A stretch of DNA of 45,853 nucleotides, taken from the NCBI GenBank assembly GCA_018384175.1, contig JAHAZB010000069.1, positions 1 through 45,853 on the forward strand, in the 5' to 3' direction. Position numbers and translations under genes: made by a program. Under the pieces are notes generated by a model. That model was not told the DNA's origin and searched no databases. It worked only from the letters and a program-made list of their open reading frames with translations. Positions 27,175 to 36,100 of this stretch are shown piece by piece; the first letter of the stretch is position 1, and every line of letters starts with the position of its first letter. This DNA comes from Eubacteriales bacterium (GTDB lineage Bacteria; Bacillota; Clostridia; UBA1381).

Positions 27175-29001
27175 ATGGCAACAGGTAATATTACCGTCAG
27201 TTCGGAAAATATTTTTCCGATTATAAAAAAGTGGCTTTATTCGGACAAGGATATCTTTCTTCGTGAGCTTGTATCCAATGGTTGTGATGCAGTTACAAAA
27301 CTAAAAAAACTCTCGTCTTTAGGCGAGGCAAGCTTTGATGCTGAAGAAAAGTTTGCTATCACCGTTACAATCGACAAGGACGCAGGTACACTCTCCATTT
27401 CCGATAACGGTATCGGTATGACCGAGGAGGAGATTGAAAAGTATATCACACAGATTGCTTTTTCGGGTGCTGCTGATTTCCTTGCCAAATACAAGGAGGA
27501 AGAGGACAAGGGCTCACAGATTATCGGACATTTCGGACTCGGCTTCTATTCTGCATTTATGCCCTCCGACAAGGTCGAAATAGATACGCTCTCCTATCAG
27601 GACGGTGCAAAAGCTGTTAGATGGAGCTGCGACGGAAGTATGGAATACGAAATCTCCGACAGCGACAGAACATCAAGAGGAACTACTGTAATTCTTCATA
27701 TCGCAGAGGACAGCAAGGAGTTTTTAGAGGAGTTTACTGTAAGAGGTATTCTTAACAAATACTGTGCATTCCTGCCCGTTGAGGTTTTCCTTGAGGTTTT
27801 GCCTAAGGAAGAAAAGGAAGATGCTCCCGCACCCAAGCCGATAAACGACACTACACCGCTCTGGACAAAGCTGCCCAAAGATTGCACAGACGAGGAATAC
27901 CGCGAATTCTATACAAAGGTTTTTGCAGATTTCACACCTCCCCTGTTCTGGATACATCTCAATGTTGATTTCCCATTCAACTTAAAGGGTATCCTCTACT
28001 TCCCGAAAATCAACCACGAGTTTGCGGCGCAGGAGGGACAGATTAAGCTATTTAACAATCAGGTATTTGTTGCCGATAACGTAAAAGAGGTTATCCCCGA
28101 CTTCCTGATGCTCCTAAAAGGTGTTATTGACTGTCCTGACCTTCCGCTTAACGTTTCGAGAAGCTTTTTGCAGAATGATGGCTATGTTAAGAAGATTTCT
28201 TCACATATTACCAAGAAGGTTTCAGACAAGCTCGGTGAGCTGTTCAAAAAGGAAAGAGAAAGCTTTGAGCAGTACTGGGATGATATAAATGTATTTATCA
28301 AGTACGGCTGTCTGCGTGATGAGAAGTTCTATGACAGAGTAAAAGACTATATCATCTACAAGGATTTGGACGGCAAGTATCTGACACTAAGCGAGCTTAC
28401 CAATGACGGCGAGAAGAAGACTGTCTATTATGTAACCGACGAGAGCATACAGTCGCAGTACATCAACATTCTTCGTTCTCAGGGCGAGAATGCTGTTATG
28501 CTCCCTGCTGTGATGGATACTCACTTTATTTCCTTCCTTGAAATGAAGAATGAAGGACTTAAATTCAAGAGAATTGACTCGGCGATTTCCGATTCTCTCA
28601 CCAATTCAGATGCAGACAAGGACAATAACGATGGTATTATTGAGCTGTTTAAGACCACTCTTAATATTGAGGAACTTAAGATTGAGGCTCAGGCACTAAA
28701 GGCTGAGGATATGCCGGGTGTTATGCTCGTTTCTGAGGAGTCAAGACGTATGAGGGAAATGTACCGCTCTTACGGTCAGCAGTTTGCAGGTATGAGCGAA
28801 ATGTTCAAGGACGAGTGTACTCTTGTTCTTAATACCGCAAATCCCTTAATTAAAAAACTGCCAGATTTGGACAGCGAAAAACAAACTCTTATTATAAATC
28901 ACATCTACGACCTTGCATCACTTTGCAACAAGCCGCTCTCACCCGAGCAGATGACTCGATTTGTTGAAAGAAATAATCAGATTATGCAGATGGTGATATA
29001 A
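27175..29001 (+). CDS. htpG: Molecular chaperone HtpG (Hsp90)
   Basis: 608 residues from the ATG at 27175 (AAGGAG 9 nt upstream; the TTG at 27166 touches the ribosome site). The N-terminal GHKL ATPase domain shows ELVSNGCDA (residues 31-39, with catalytic E31 and Mg-binding N35), DNGIGM near residue 80 and the lid glycine motif GHFGLGFYS. The middle domain (PLNVSRSFLQND) and C-terminal dimerisation domain are present. It is an ATP-driven chaperone of the cytoplasm. Heat-shock control by HrcA is suggested by the exact CIRCE site; B. subtilis htpG is not controlled that way. Confidence 0.96.
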   Translation: MATGNITVSSENIFPIIKKWLYSDKDIFLRELVSNGCDAVTKLKKLSSLGEASFDAEEKFAITVTIDKDAGTLSISDNGIGMTEEEIEKYITQIAFSGAADFLAKYKEEEDKGSQIIGHFGLGFYSAFMPSDKVEIDTLSYQDGAKAVRWSCDGSMEYEISDSDRTSRGTTVILHIAEDSKEFLEEFTVRGILNKYCAFLPVEVFLEVLPKEEKEDAPAPKPINDTTPLWTKLPKDCTDEEYREFYTKVFADFTPPLFWIHLNVDFPFNLKGILYFPKINHEFAAQEGQIKLFNNQVFVADNVKEVIPDFLMLLKGVIDCPDLPLNVSRSFLQNDGYVKKISSHITKKVSDKLGELFKKERESFEQYWDDINVFIKYGCLRDEKFYDRVKDYIIYKDLDGKYLTLSELTNDGEKKTVYYVTDESIQSQYINILRSQGENAVMLPAVMDTHFISFLEMKNEGLKFKRIDSAISDSLTNSDADKDNNDGIIELFKTTLNIEELKIEAQALKAEDMPGVMLVSEESRRMREMYRSYGQQFAGMSEMFKDECTLVLNTANPLIKKLPDLDSEKQTLIINHIYDLASLCNKPLSPEQMTRFVERNNQIMQMVI

Positions 29002-29113
29002 AAAAGCTGTAGCAATATATTTTTCGGGACGTCCGGGAGGCCGTCCCCTACATATTATGTGTAGGGTTCGGCGCCCCGATGAACCGTTTTTTATTTGCTA
29101 CAGCTCTATTTTA
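29001..29113. terminator. htpG/purF terminator stem with a palindromic repeat in its loop
   Basis: Outer arms AGCTGTAGCAA (29005-29015) and TTGCTACAGCT (29095-29105) pair over 11 bp. They are flanked by A5 on the left and CTATTTT on the right, as in a bidirectional terminator between converging genes. The loop is unusually long (79 nt) because it holds two CCCTACA-type palindromes (29025-29086). Confidence 0.65.
29025..29086. repeat. Two palindromic repeat units, tail to tail
   Basis: Unit 1 (29025-29052) has stem GGGACG-T-CC/GG-C-CGTCCC and ends CCCCTACA. After a short TATTATG, unit 2 (29059-29086) starts TGTAGGG and has arms GGTTC/GAACC. The CCCTACA flanks face each other. The family is the same as at 1655 and 38490. 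Confidence 0.7.
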
Positions 29114-29117
29114 ATGC

Positions 29118-30515
29118 TTAGGATTTCTTCGAATCTTCTTCTATATCAAGCGGATACTTACCTGTAAAGCAACCGGTACAGAAGCCACAGTTAGCTTTTG
29201 GTGCAATCTTGGCAAGGGCTTCTACACTCAAGAAGCCTAAGCTATCCGCACCAATCAGTTCACAAACCTCTTCGTTTGTTCTGCCAACCATTACAAGCTG
29301 GTCTCTCGACGGAACATCTGTTCCAAAGTAGCAGGGCCAGAGGAACGGGGGTGCTGATGAACGAACGTGAACTTCCTTTGCACCTGCCTTACGAAGAAGA
29401 CTTACAATTCTCTTTGAGGTAGTACCTCTTACGATAGAGTCATCTACCATTACAACTCTCTTGCCCTCAACTGTGCTCTTTAGTACATTAAGCTTAATTC
29501 TTACTGAATTTTCACGCATTGACTGCAATGGCTGAATAAAGGTTCTGCCTATATACTTATTCTTGATAAATCCGAGTCCGTAAGGTATTCCGGATTTTTC
29601 TGCATAACCCATAGCTGCAGAGATTCCAGAATCGGGGACACCGATAACAACATCTGCATCAACAGGATGCTCTTCTGAAAGGTATGCTCCGGCAAGCTTT
29701 CTTGACTCGTGCACCATCTGCTGTTCAATTACACTATCGGGACGTGCAAAATAGAGATACTCAAATATACAAAGTGAAGTCGGTCTGGAGTTTACATATG
29801 TATCAATAGATGTTATCTCGCCATCCTTTACAACGACAACCTCACCCGGACGAACATCACGCACATACTCTGCGCCTACGCTGTCGAGTGCACAGGTTTC
29901 CGATGCGATTATTACAGCCTTACCTCTTTTTCCTATACAAAGAGGCTTAAGTCCCCACGGGTCGCGGCAGGCAATAATCTTCTGTGCAGACATTACCACA
30001 AGTGCATATGCGCCGTAAAGATGCTTTATACTCTCCTCAACTGCACGTTCAATTGACGGAGTTGTAAGTCTTTCTTTTGCAATAGTGTATGCAAAAGCCT
30101 CGATATCGGTTGAAGTCTGGAATATTGAGCCACCCTTTGTCAGCTCCTGCAAAAGAGTTTCGGAATTAACAAGGCATCCGTTATGTGCAACCGCAATATT
30201 TCCCTTTACATATCTGATAACCAACGGCTGTGCGTTTTCCATCTTAGACTCGCCCTGAGTTGCGTAACGGACATGACCGAGTGCCATAGTACCGTCAAGA
30301 CTCTCTAAAAGGTCGTCATTAAACACCTCATTAACAAGTCCCATACCTTTATAATGAGAAATGTCCTTATTCTTGCAAACTGCTATACCGCAGCTTTCCT
30401 GACCTCTGTGTTGAAGCGCATACAGTCCGTAGTAGGCGCTACGTGCAACCTCACCATCAGGGTCGTATATGGCGAACACACCACATTCCTCGTGTAATCT
30501 CTCTGCTTGACTCAT
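29118..30515 (-). CDS. purF: Amidophosphoribosyltransferase PurF
   Basis: 465 residues from the ATG at 30515 (AAAGGA upstream). A 10-residue propeptide precedes C11 (EECGVF), the N-terminal nucleophile of the class II glutaminase domain. The phosphoribosyltransferase domain shows VMVDDSIVRGTTSKRIV. Cysteines typical of the oxygen-sensitive [4Fe-4S] PurF of Bacillus are present: SLCIFEYLYFARPDS, LWPCYFGTD and ANCGFCTGCFTGKYP. It makes phosphoribosylamine from PRPP and glutamine, the first step of purine synthesis. Unlike the usual situation it stands alone, outside a pur operon. Confidence 0.95.
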   Translation of the reverse strand: MSQAERLHEECGVFAIYDPDGEVARSAYYGLYALQHRGQESCGIAVCKNKDISHYKGMGLVNEVFNDDLLESLDGTMALGHVRYATQGESKMENAQPLVIRYVKGNIAVAHNGCLVNSETLLQELTKGGSIFQTSTDIEAFAYTIAKERLTTPSIERAVEESIKHLYGAYALVVMSAQKIIACRDPWGLKPLCIGKRGKAVIIASETCALDSVGAEYVRDVRPGEVVVVKDGEITSIDTYVNSRPTSLCIFEYLYFARPDSVIEQQMVHESRKLAGAYLSEEHPVDADVVIGVPDSGISAAMGYAEKSGIPYGLGFIKNKYIGRTFIQPLQSMRENSVRIKLNVLKSTVEGKRVVMVDDSIVRGTTSKRIVSLLRKAGAKEVHVRSSAPPFLWPCYFGTDVPSRDQLVMVGRTNEEVCELIGADSLGFLSVEALAKIAPKANCGFCTGCFTGKYPLDIEEDSKKS

Positions 30516-30551
30516 ATAATCAGTCCTTTCCCGAAGTAAAATACCAATATA

Positions 30552-30580
30552 ATTATACATTACACTCCGGTGATTTTCAA
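30552..30580 (-). promoter_or_regulatory. Promoter of purF
   Basis: On the minus strand TTGAAA (30580-30575), a 17-nt spacer and TATAAT (30557-30552), about 37 nt upstream of the ATG. No purine riboswitch fits in this leader. Confidence 0.8.
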
Positions 30581-30626
30581 CAAATTTTTTTAATTTCATA
30601 TAATTTGATAAAACATAGGTCTTATA

Positions 30627-30675
30627 TTGACAAAAATATAATCACATTGACAAAAATCAGCATTCGTGATAAGCT
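30627..30675 (+). promoter_or_regulatory. Possible promoter region of the RNase M5-like gene
   Basis: ATTGACAAAAAT occurs twice, with TTGACA at 30627-30632 and at 30647-30652, 20 nt apart. The second can pair with TAAGCT (30670-30675) at 17 nt, but that -10 is weak. The exact promoter is uncertain. Confidence 0.35.
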
Positions 30676-30698
30676 TTTATAAGCAAGGAGGCGGGGAA

Positions 30699-31295
30699 AT
30701 GTATCGTGTAAAAGAGGCAATAATCGTAGAGGGTGTTTATGACAAGATAAAGCTATCCTCGTTTATAGACGGAATAATTATGACAACAGGCGGTTTTTCC
30801 ATTTTTAACAATAAAAAGGCTCAAAGTACAATCCGTACCCTCGCAGAAAAAACAGGTATTGTAATTTTATCCGACTCCGATTCAGCAGGAATAAAAATAC
30901 GAAACTTTATCAAGCAATTAGCGCCCGACAGTATTATTCTGCACGCATATGTACCGGAAATCAAAGGACGTGAGAAACGCAAGGAAAAGGACAGTGCAGA
31001 AGGTCTTTTGGGTGTCGAGGGTATGACCGAGGATATTATAATAGATGCCATAAGGAAATCAGGTGCAACGGTTGATGATAAGGCAGGTGTTATTAGGTCT
31101 GCAAGAGAAATAACCAAAGCAGATATGTTCTTGTTAGGTCTTTCCGGCGGCAATGATTCGTCGTTACTACGACAGGAAATATCAAAAAAGCTCGGACTTC
31201 CGTCCAAGCTTTCAGCTAATATGTTGCTTGATTGTATTAACAGACTTTTGACCTTTGATGAGCTTTCTTCTCTTGTAGAAGATATTAAGCAATAG
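30699..31295 (+). CDS. Toprim-domain RNase M5-like protein (RnmV family)
   Basis: 198 residues from the ATG at 30699, which has AAGGAGG 7 nt upstream. The N-terminal half is a Toprim domain: IIVEGVYDKIKL with the catalytic Glu, TTGGF, and the metal-binding ILSDSDSAG. The C-terminal half (KADMFLLGLSGG...) resembles the DUF4093 region of clostridial RNase M5 homologues. RNase M5 cuts precursor 5S rRNA together with ribosomal protein L18. In Bacillus the gene sits beside ksgA; here it does not, so the assignment rests on sequence pattern. It is divergent from purF and converges on the DUF5662 gene with only 17 nt between stops. Confidence 0.75.
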   Translation: MYRVKEAIIVEGVYDKIKLSSFIDGIIMTTGGFSIFNNKKAQSTIRTLAEKTGIVILSDSDSAGIKIRNFIKQLAPDSIILHAYVPEIKGREKRKEKDSAEGLLGVEGMTEDIIIDAIRKSGATVDDKAGVIRSAREITKADMFLLGLSGGNDSSLLRQEISKKLGLPSKLSANMLLDCINRLLTFDELSSLVEDIKQ

Positions 31296-31312
31296 CGATA
31301 TAACGGTACAAT

Positions 31313-31837
31313 CTAATAGTCTTTAAGGTTTTTAATATAGCGGAAGGTAGCATCTTCCCCTTCCTCAGCAAGCATCATAAGCAGTTTTTCGAGCAATGCC
31401 GCAGTTTCTGGGTGCATTGCTTTTTTCGCGTTACCTCTTTGGAAATACTGAAGTGCCGCAACTCTGTTATAATTCTCGCCCTGATAAACCTTTGTTGCCG
31501 CAACTCTGTCGCAGAACATCTCTTTTACAAATCTAAGCGGCATTTTAACAGGCGACATAAGCTTCGTCTGTGGGTTATAGTCGGTCCAGTATTCAAAATG
31601 GTGGCGGTTTCTGCCCTTATGGTGTATCCATGCTTCCGAATACCCTTTCTCGGCACGCGCAGCCTCGTTGGGACTGCGAGTGCCCTGATAATACCTAAAT
31701 CCCTCGCGTAGCTCGGTCGGGGTGTATTTGGATAAATCGTGGCGAAGTCCCTGCCAGAATATTCCGCACTTGGCACAATGCACTATTACCTTATGCCGAT
31801 GCTTTGTAATCGTTTTTAAGTGTCCTATAAAATTCAA
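31313..31837 (-). CDS. DUF5662-like conserved protein
   Basis: A 174-residue soluble protein with many His and charged residues: HLKTITKHRHKVIVHCAKCGIFWQGLRHDLSKYTP near the N-terminus, then HHKGRNRHHFEYWTDYNP and KMPLRFVKEMFCDRVAA. The pattern fits the uncharacterised DUF5662 family, whose conserved His/Asp motifs (RHDLSKYTP, H(K)GRNRHH) look like a metal-dependent hydrolase of the HD type; that is inference. The start overlaps the ftsY stop by 4 nt (ATGA), so it is coupled to ftsY. No known function and no terminator in the 17-nt gap behind it. Confidence 0.65.
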   Translation of the reverse strand: MNFIGHLKTITKHRHKVIVHCAKCGIFWQGLRHDLSKYTPTELREGFRYYQGTRSPNEAARAEKGYSEAWIHHKGRNRHHFEYWTDYNPQTKLMSPVKMPLRFVKEMFCDRVAATKVYQGENYNRVAALQYFQRGNAKKAMHPETAALLEKLLMMLAEEGEDATFRYIKNLKDY

Positions 31838-32754
31838 TTTTCCTGCTCCTCAAAAAGTGCCCTGCAAAACTCGTATGGCACAAATTCCTGCAAATCGTCT
31901 ATACCCTCGCCCACACCGATAAACTTAACCGGCAGGCTCTGCTCCTTCATAATAGGAACTATTACACCGCCTTTGGCAGTACCGTCAAGCTTGGTTAAAA
32001 CTATGCCCGTAATATCCGCAACCTCAGAGAACAGCTTTGCCTGAGAAAGTGCGTTTTGACCTGTTGTTGCATCAAGGACTAAAAGCACCTCTCTTGAACA
32101 TTCAGGCAGTTCTCTTTCTATAACACGGTTGATTTTCGCAAGCTCCTCCATAAGATTCTTTTTATTATGAAGTCTGCCTGCGGTATCACAAATGAGTACA
32201 TCACAGTTTCTTGCCTTTGCCGCAGCACAGGCATCAAATATTACAGATGCAGGGTCGCTGTTTTCCTGATGCTTGATTATATCGCAGCCACTGCGCTGTG
32301 CCCATATATCAAGCTGATCAATTGCTGCAGCACGGAAGGTGTCCGCCGCCGCCAAAATCACCTTTTTACCCTGTGATTTATAGTGCGCTGCAAGCTTACC
32401 TATGCTTGTGGTCTTGCCAACACCGTTTACACCGATGACAAGAATTACCGACGGTGCGGTATCAAGCTTCATCCGGCAGTCGCGGCGTGTTAAGATATAA
32501 CGTATAACGTCCGAAAGCTCTGCTTTGACACGATCTGCCTCTTTAAGTCTTTTAGCTGTTACACGGTCTCTTAGTTCTTCTATAATGTAGCTTGCGGTAT
32601 ATGCGCCCATATCCGCCATAATGAGTGCCTCTTCCAGTTCGTCAAAAAAGTCGTCGTCGATTTTAGATGTGGTTTTGAATACATCATTTACCTTTTCTGC
32701 AATAGATGCACTCGTCTTTGATAGCCCTTGTTTTAATCTGTCAAAAAAGCCCAT
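31834..32754 (-). CDS. ftsY: Signal recognition particle receptor FtsY
   Basis: 306 residues. A short N-domain (about residues 1-95) is followed by the SRP-GTPase domain: P-loop GVNGVGKTT at 108-116, AADTFRAAAIDQL, DTAGR near residue 190, and TKLDGTAKGG. FtsY docks ribosome-nascent chain-SRP complexes at the membrane; the long acidic A-domain of E. coli is missing, as usual in Firmicutes. It has a strong AGGAGG ribosome site. About 410 nt of structured DNA separate it from smc, unlike the tight spacing elsewhere in the cluster, so it probably has its own transcript. Confidence 0.95.
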   Translation of the reverse strand: MGFFDRLKQGLSKTSASIAEKVNDVFKTTSKIDDDFFDELEEALIMADMGAYTASYIIEELRDRVTAKRLKEADRVKAELSDVIRYILTRRDCRMKLDTAPSVILVIGVNGVGKTTSIGKLAAHYKSQGKKVILAAADTFRAAAIDQLDIWAQRSGCDIIKHQENSDPASVIFDACAAAKARNCDVLICDTAGRLHNKKNLMEELAKINRVIERELPECSREVLLVLDATTGQNALSQAKLFSEVADITGIVLTKLDGTAKGGVIVPIMKEQSLPVKFIGVGEGIDDLQEFVPYEFCRALFEEQEN

Positions 32755-32778
32755 TTTTATTCCTCCTGTATGGGATTT

Positions 32779-32809
32779 GTTATAGTTTAATATATAATAA
32801 TTTCGACAA
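32779..32809 (-). promoter_or_regulatory. Possible promoter of ftsY
   Basis: On the minus strand TTGTCG (32809-32804) and TATAAC (32784-32779) lie 19 nt apart, 24 nt upstream of ftsY. It is a weak match in AT-rich DNA. Confidence 0.35.
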
Positions 32810-32862
32810 AGAAGTTTCCATTTGTTCTTGTGTTAAAATTTATATTCGTCTTTGCTCTTTCC

Positions 32863-33169
32863 GTTCTTTTGCACGTGCAAAAGAACCAAAGCAGTAACTG
32901 TCAACCAATCGTGCGTTGCACTCTTGGGACAGTCTTGCATAGGTGCTGTTACCAAATCACAGATTTGGACAGACACCGTGATCCGCTGGGGGATACCAAG
33001 ACGTTTGTATTTACTATATTACAAACTTTACTTAATGATAAAAATTAGTTGCTCTCAAACTAAGGCTGAGGGAAAATTTCGTAGATTGCTGCCCAAAGGT
33101 AAAGGAGCTGTACGAAGGTACTGCCCTTTGCCTTTGGGTAGTGAGATGCGGAATTTTAGCCAGCCGACT
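32863..33169 (+). repeat. Large structured intergenic element, copy A (smc/ftsY gap)
   Basis: Modules in plus-strand order: (1) the perfect palindrome GTTCTTTTGCAC/GTGCAAAAGAAC (32863-32886) followed by CAAA; (2) hairpin ACTGTC..GACAGT with inner CCAA/TTGG and GTGC/GCAC stems (32897-32933); (3) hairpin GGTG..CACC with inner CCAAAT/ATTTGG (32942-32977); (4) ATACCAAGA (32993-33001); (5) hairpin GTTTGTA/TACAAAC (33003-33026); (6) CTAAGGCTGAG (33060-33070), a long 27-bp imperfect hairpin (33073-33157) with a small inner hairpin GTAC-GAAG-GTAC, then CCGACT. The end coincides with the smc stop codon (33168-33170). Copy B at 42892-43249 repeats modules 1, 4, 5 and 6, with different hairpins at 2 and 3. 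No coding frame is supported. It is either a structured RNA or a non-autonomous mobile element. Confidence 0.75.
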
Positions 33170-36100
33170 ATGATAACATTTCGTCGCTTACGTCATCTAT
33201 TGCCAGGGATAGCATTTTTGTTACACCTTTTTCCTGCATGGTAACACCGTAGAGGACGTTGGCGGCTTCCATTGTACCGCGTCGGTGGGTGATTACGACA
33301 AACTGCGTATCCTCAAGGTAGTTCTTAAGGTAGGTAGCAAAACGTGATACGTTTACGTCGTCAAGTGCGGCATCAATCTCGTCAAGGACACAGAATGGTG
33401 TCGGCTTAACTGCAAGGATTGCAAAGAGGAGTGCCGTTGCAATCATAGAACGTTCTCCACCTGAGTAAAGACTCATATTCTGCAAAGTTTTACCCGGTAG
33501 CTGTGCCTCAATTTCTATACCGCTTTCAAGAACATTTTCGGGGTCGGAGAGATAGAGTCTGCCTCTGCCGCCGCCAAAAAGCTCGGTAAATACCCGTTGG
33601 AAGCTTTTATTAATCTCTGCAAACTGCTTATTGAAATGCTCCTCCATAAGCTCTTGTGTTGAAGATATAATCTTATTAAGGTTCAAAATAGCTGCTTCAA
33701 GGTCTGCTTTCTGAACGCTCAGGAACTCAAATCTTTCCTTTACCGCCTTATATTCCTCTATCGCATCCATATTTACGCTACCCAGAGCCTTGATTTTGCC
33801 CTTAAGCTCCAAAACTCTTTTTGCCGCTTCCTTTTCGTCAGGGATTTCCTGCTTGACCTCTTCTGCCGACGATACTGTAAGCTCATAATCCTCCCACAAG
33901 CGTGTAATTATATTCTCGCTTTCTGTGGAAATCTTTTCACATTTTGTTTCAGCGCGCGAATATTCCTGTTGCAACAAAACAAGTCGGTCGGTAAACTCTT
34001 TATTTGACTCCTGTATTTTACGCTGTTCCTCCGCTATCTTATCCTTTTCTGCATCAATTTCCGAAATAGCAAGCTTTATAAGCTCCATACGGCGTTTTAC
34101 TTCTTCAATCTTTTCGTTACTCTCGTCTATTTCAAGAGTAAGACGTTCATTATCAGCAAGGAATGCCGCCTTTTCTTCAAGCTTCGACCTTTCCTCTTCA
34201 GTAAAGGCAGCTATACTTTCAAGCAATGATGTTATCGCATTCTGCTCAGCTTCTGTTTCGCTTGTAAGAGAACGGATTTTGAGTGTTTCCTCCATTACCG
34301 ATGCCGTCGCATTTTCCTTTTCCATTTCAAGCTGCTCGAGCTTATCTTCGGTCTCAGAAATAGCTGTTTCAAGCTCCGATGCCTTGCGTTCATACGTTCT
34401 CTGCTCGCCTATAAGTCTTGCAACCTCATCGCCCGATTTTGAAAGGTGCTCCTCAATAGTTGCGAGCTGTTCTGCTAAGCTTCTGCCGCTCTCATCACTC
34501 GAAAGCATACTCGCTTTCAGATGTTCGGCATTATTTTTAGCAAGCATTGCATCATTTTCATACTCTCGCAAAAGAGGAAGATACGAATTTAGTCTTGTTT
34601 CAAGATTTTTAATCTCTGTGTCCTTTTCCTCTCTGGCCTTAGCAAGCTCTAAAAGACGTCTTCCTGCCTTAGAAATATCCTCAGCAAGCTCTTTTATCTC
34701 ATTTGCACGAGACAAAAAGCCGCTCTGTTTATTTACACTACCACCGCTTATTGAGCCGCCTGCATTAAATACTTCACCTGCAATAGTAACGGTGCGGAAT
34801 TTGTAGCCGAATTTCTTTGAAAGTGTAATTGCGTTGTCGATATTATCTGCAACAACAGTTCTGCCGAGCAGATTTTCCACAATCCCTCTGTACTTCCTGT
34901 CGCATTTTACCAAATCTGATGCAATGCCGATTACGCCGTCTGATGATACGACCTCACGTTCATTATCCAGTCTGCGTGATTTTACAGACGAAATAGGCAG
35001 GAATGTAGCTCTGCCGCCGTGTTGCTCCTTCAAAAATCTGATAGCAGCCTTGGCATCATCCTCGTCCTCAACTACAATATTCTGCAATGCTCCTGAAAGT
35101 GCAGTTTCAATTGCAACCACATATTCCTTATCAACCTCAACAAGACCTGAAAGTGTGCCATAGATTGAACGGTTTTTAAGCTCCTGCGCCTTTAAGACAA
35201 GCTTTACACTTCTTGCAAAGCCCTCATACTCATTCTCCATACCCTCAAGAATTCTCTTCTTCGAGGTCATGGAATTATTGCTTACAGTAAGCTCGGACTG
35301 TTCTGCTATTACCTTTTGAAGCTCGTCATTCTTACTGCCAATATCAGCATTTACTGAGTCCACTCTGCCTTGCATAGATATCCGCTTTTCTTCTGCATCC
35401 TTGGCAAGCTTTTCGTTTTCTGCAATACGCTTTGAAATCTGCTCGGTATTTGCTTCTTTTGCAGAAATTTCTGCAGTTATTTCTTCACGGCGTGAAATGT
35501 ATTCCGAGCGCATCTGTTCTGCGCCTTCAATGTTTGCTTTCTTCGCGGTCGCCGTTTCCTTTGCAAGCGACATTTCCTCACGAAGCTTGGAAAGTCTTTC
35601 TTTCTGCTCATTTACCGCATCAAATACCGCCTTATTCCTATCGCTGACATCAGCAAAGCCTGACTCCATTTCAGCAACCGTCTTTTTGTTTTCTTCTATC
35701 TTTTCCTTTTTAGCGGCAATCTGTGAGTGCATTTCTGCAGTACGCTTTTTGGAAAGCTCTATCTCACGGTCTATACGTTCTGCGTTTTTGGTGTTATTTG
35801 CAATATTATTATTAGCAATGGTAATATCATTAAGAGCGCCGAGCCTTTGTTCCTCACAAGCAGACAGGCTTCTGTTTCTTTCTTCCTTTTCCTCGTCCTT
35901 TTCTTTTGAAAGAGTAATCAGTTCCTCTACTCTCCTTGTAGTTTCGTCGCCCTTTGCCCTTAAATCCTCCATCTCGGCTGTTACCGTTTCAAGAGCCTCT
36001 TTAGCCTTTTCTGCAAGCTCGGTATTCTTCTTCAAGGTTATAACGCTCATACTAACGTCAAGACCTTTGTACTCTTCATAGTATTCAAGGTATTTTTTAG

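Noticed and set aside
32863-33026. CRISPR array or integron attC series in the hairpin chain
   Set aside because: The hairpins differ in sequence and spacing, there is no regular repeat-spacer pattern, and no Cas or integrase gene is near.
32852-33244. Plus-strand open frame of 130 codons through structured element A
   Set aside because: It runs through hairpins, has no ribosome site and no family likeness, and copy B has no matching frame.
33925-34806. Long plus-strand open frame (293 codons) antisense to smc
   Set aside because: Low-complexity Ser-rich product, the usual shadow of Glu/Lys-rich coiled-coil codons; smc is clearly the real gene. The same applies to 35401-36081 and 36219-37055.
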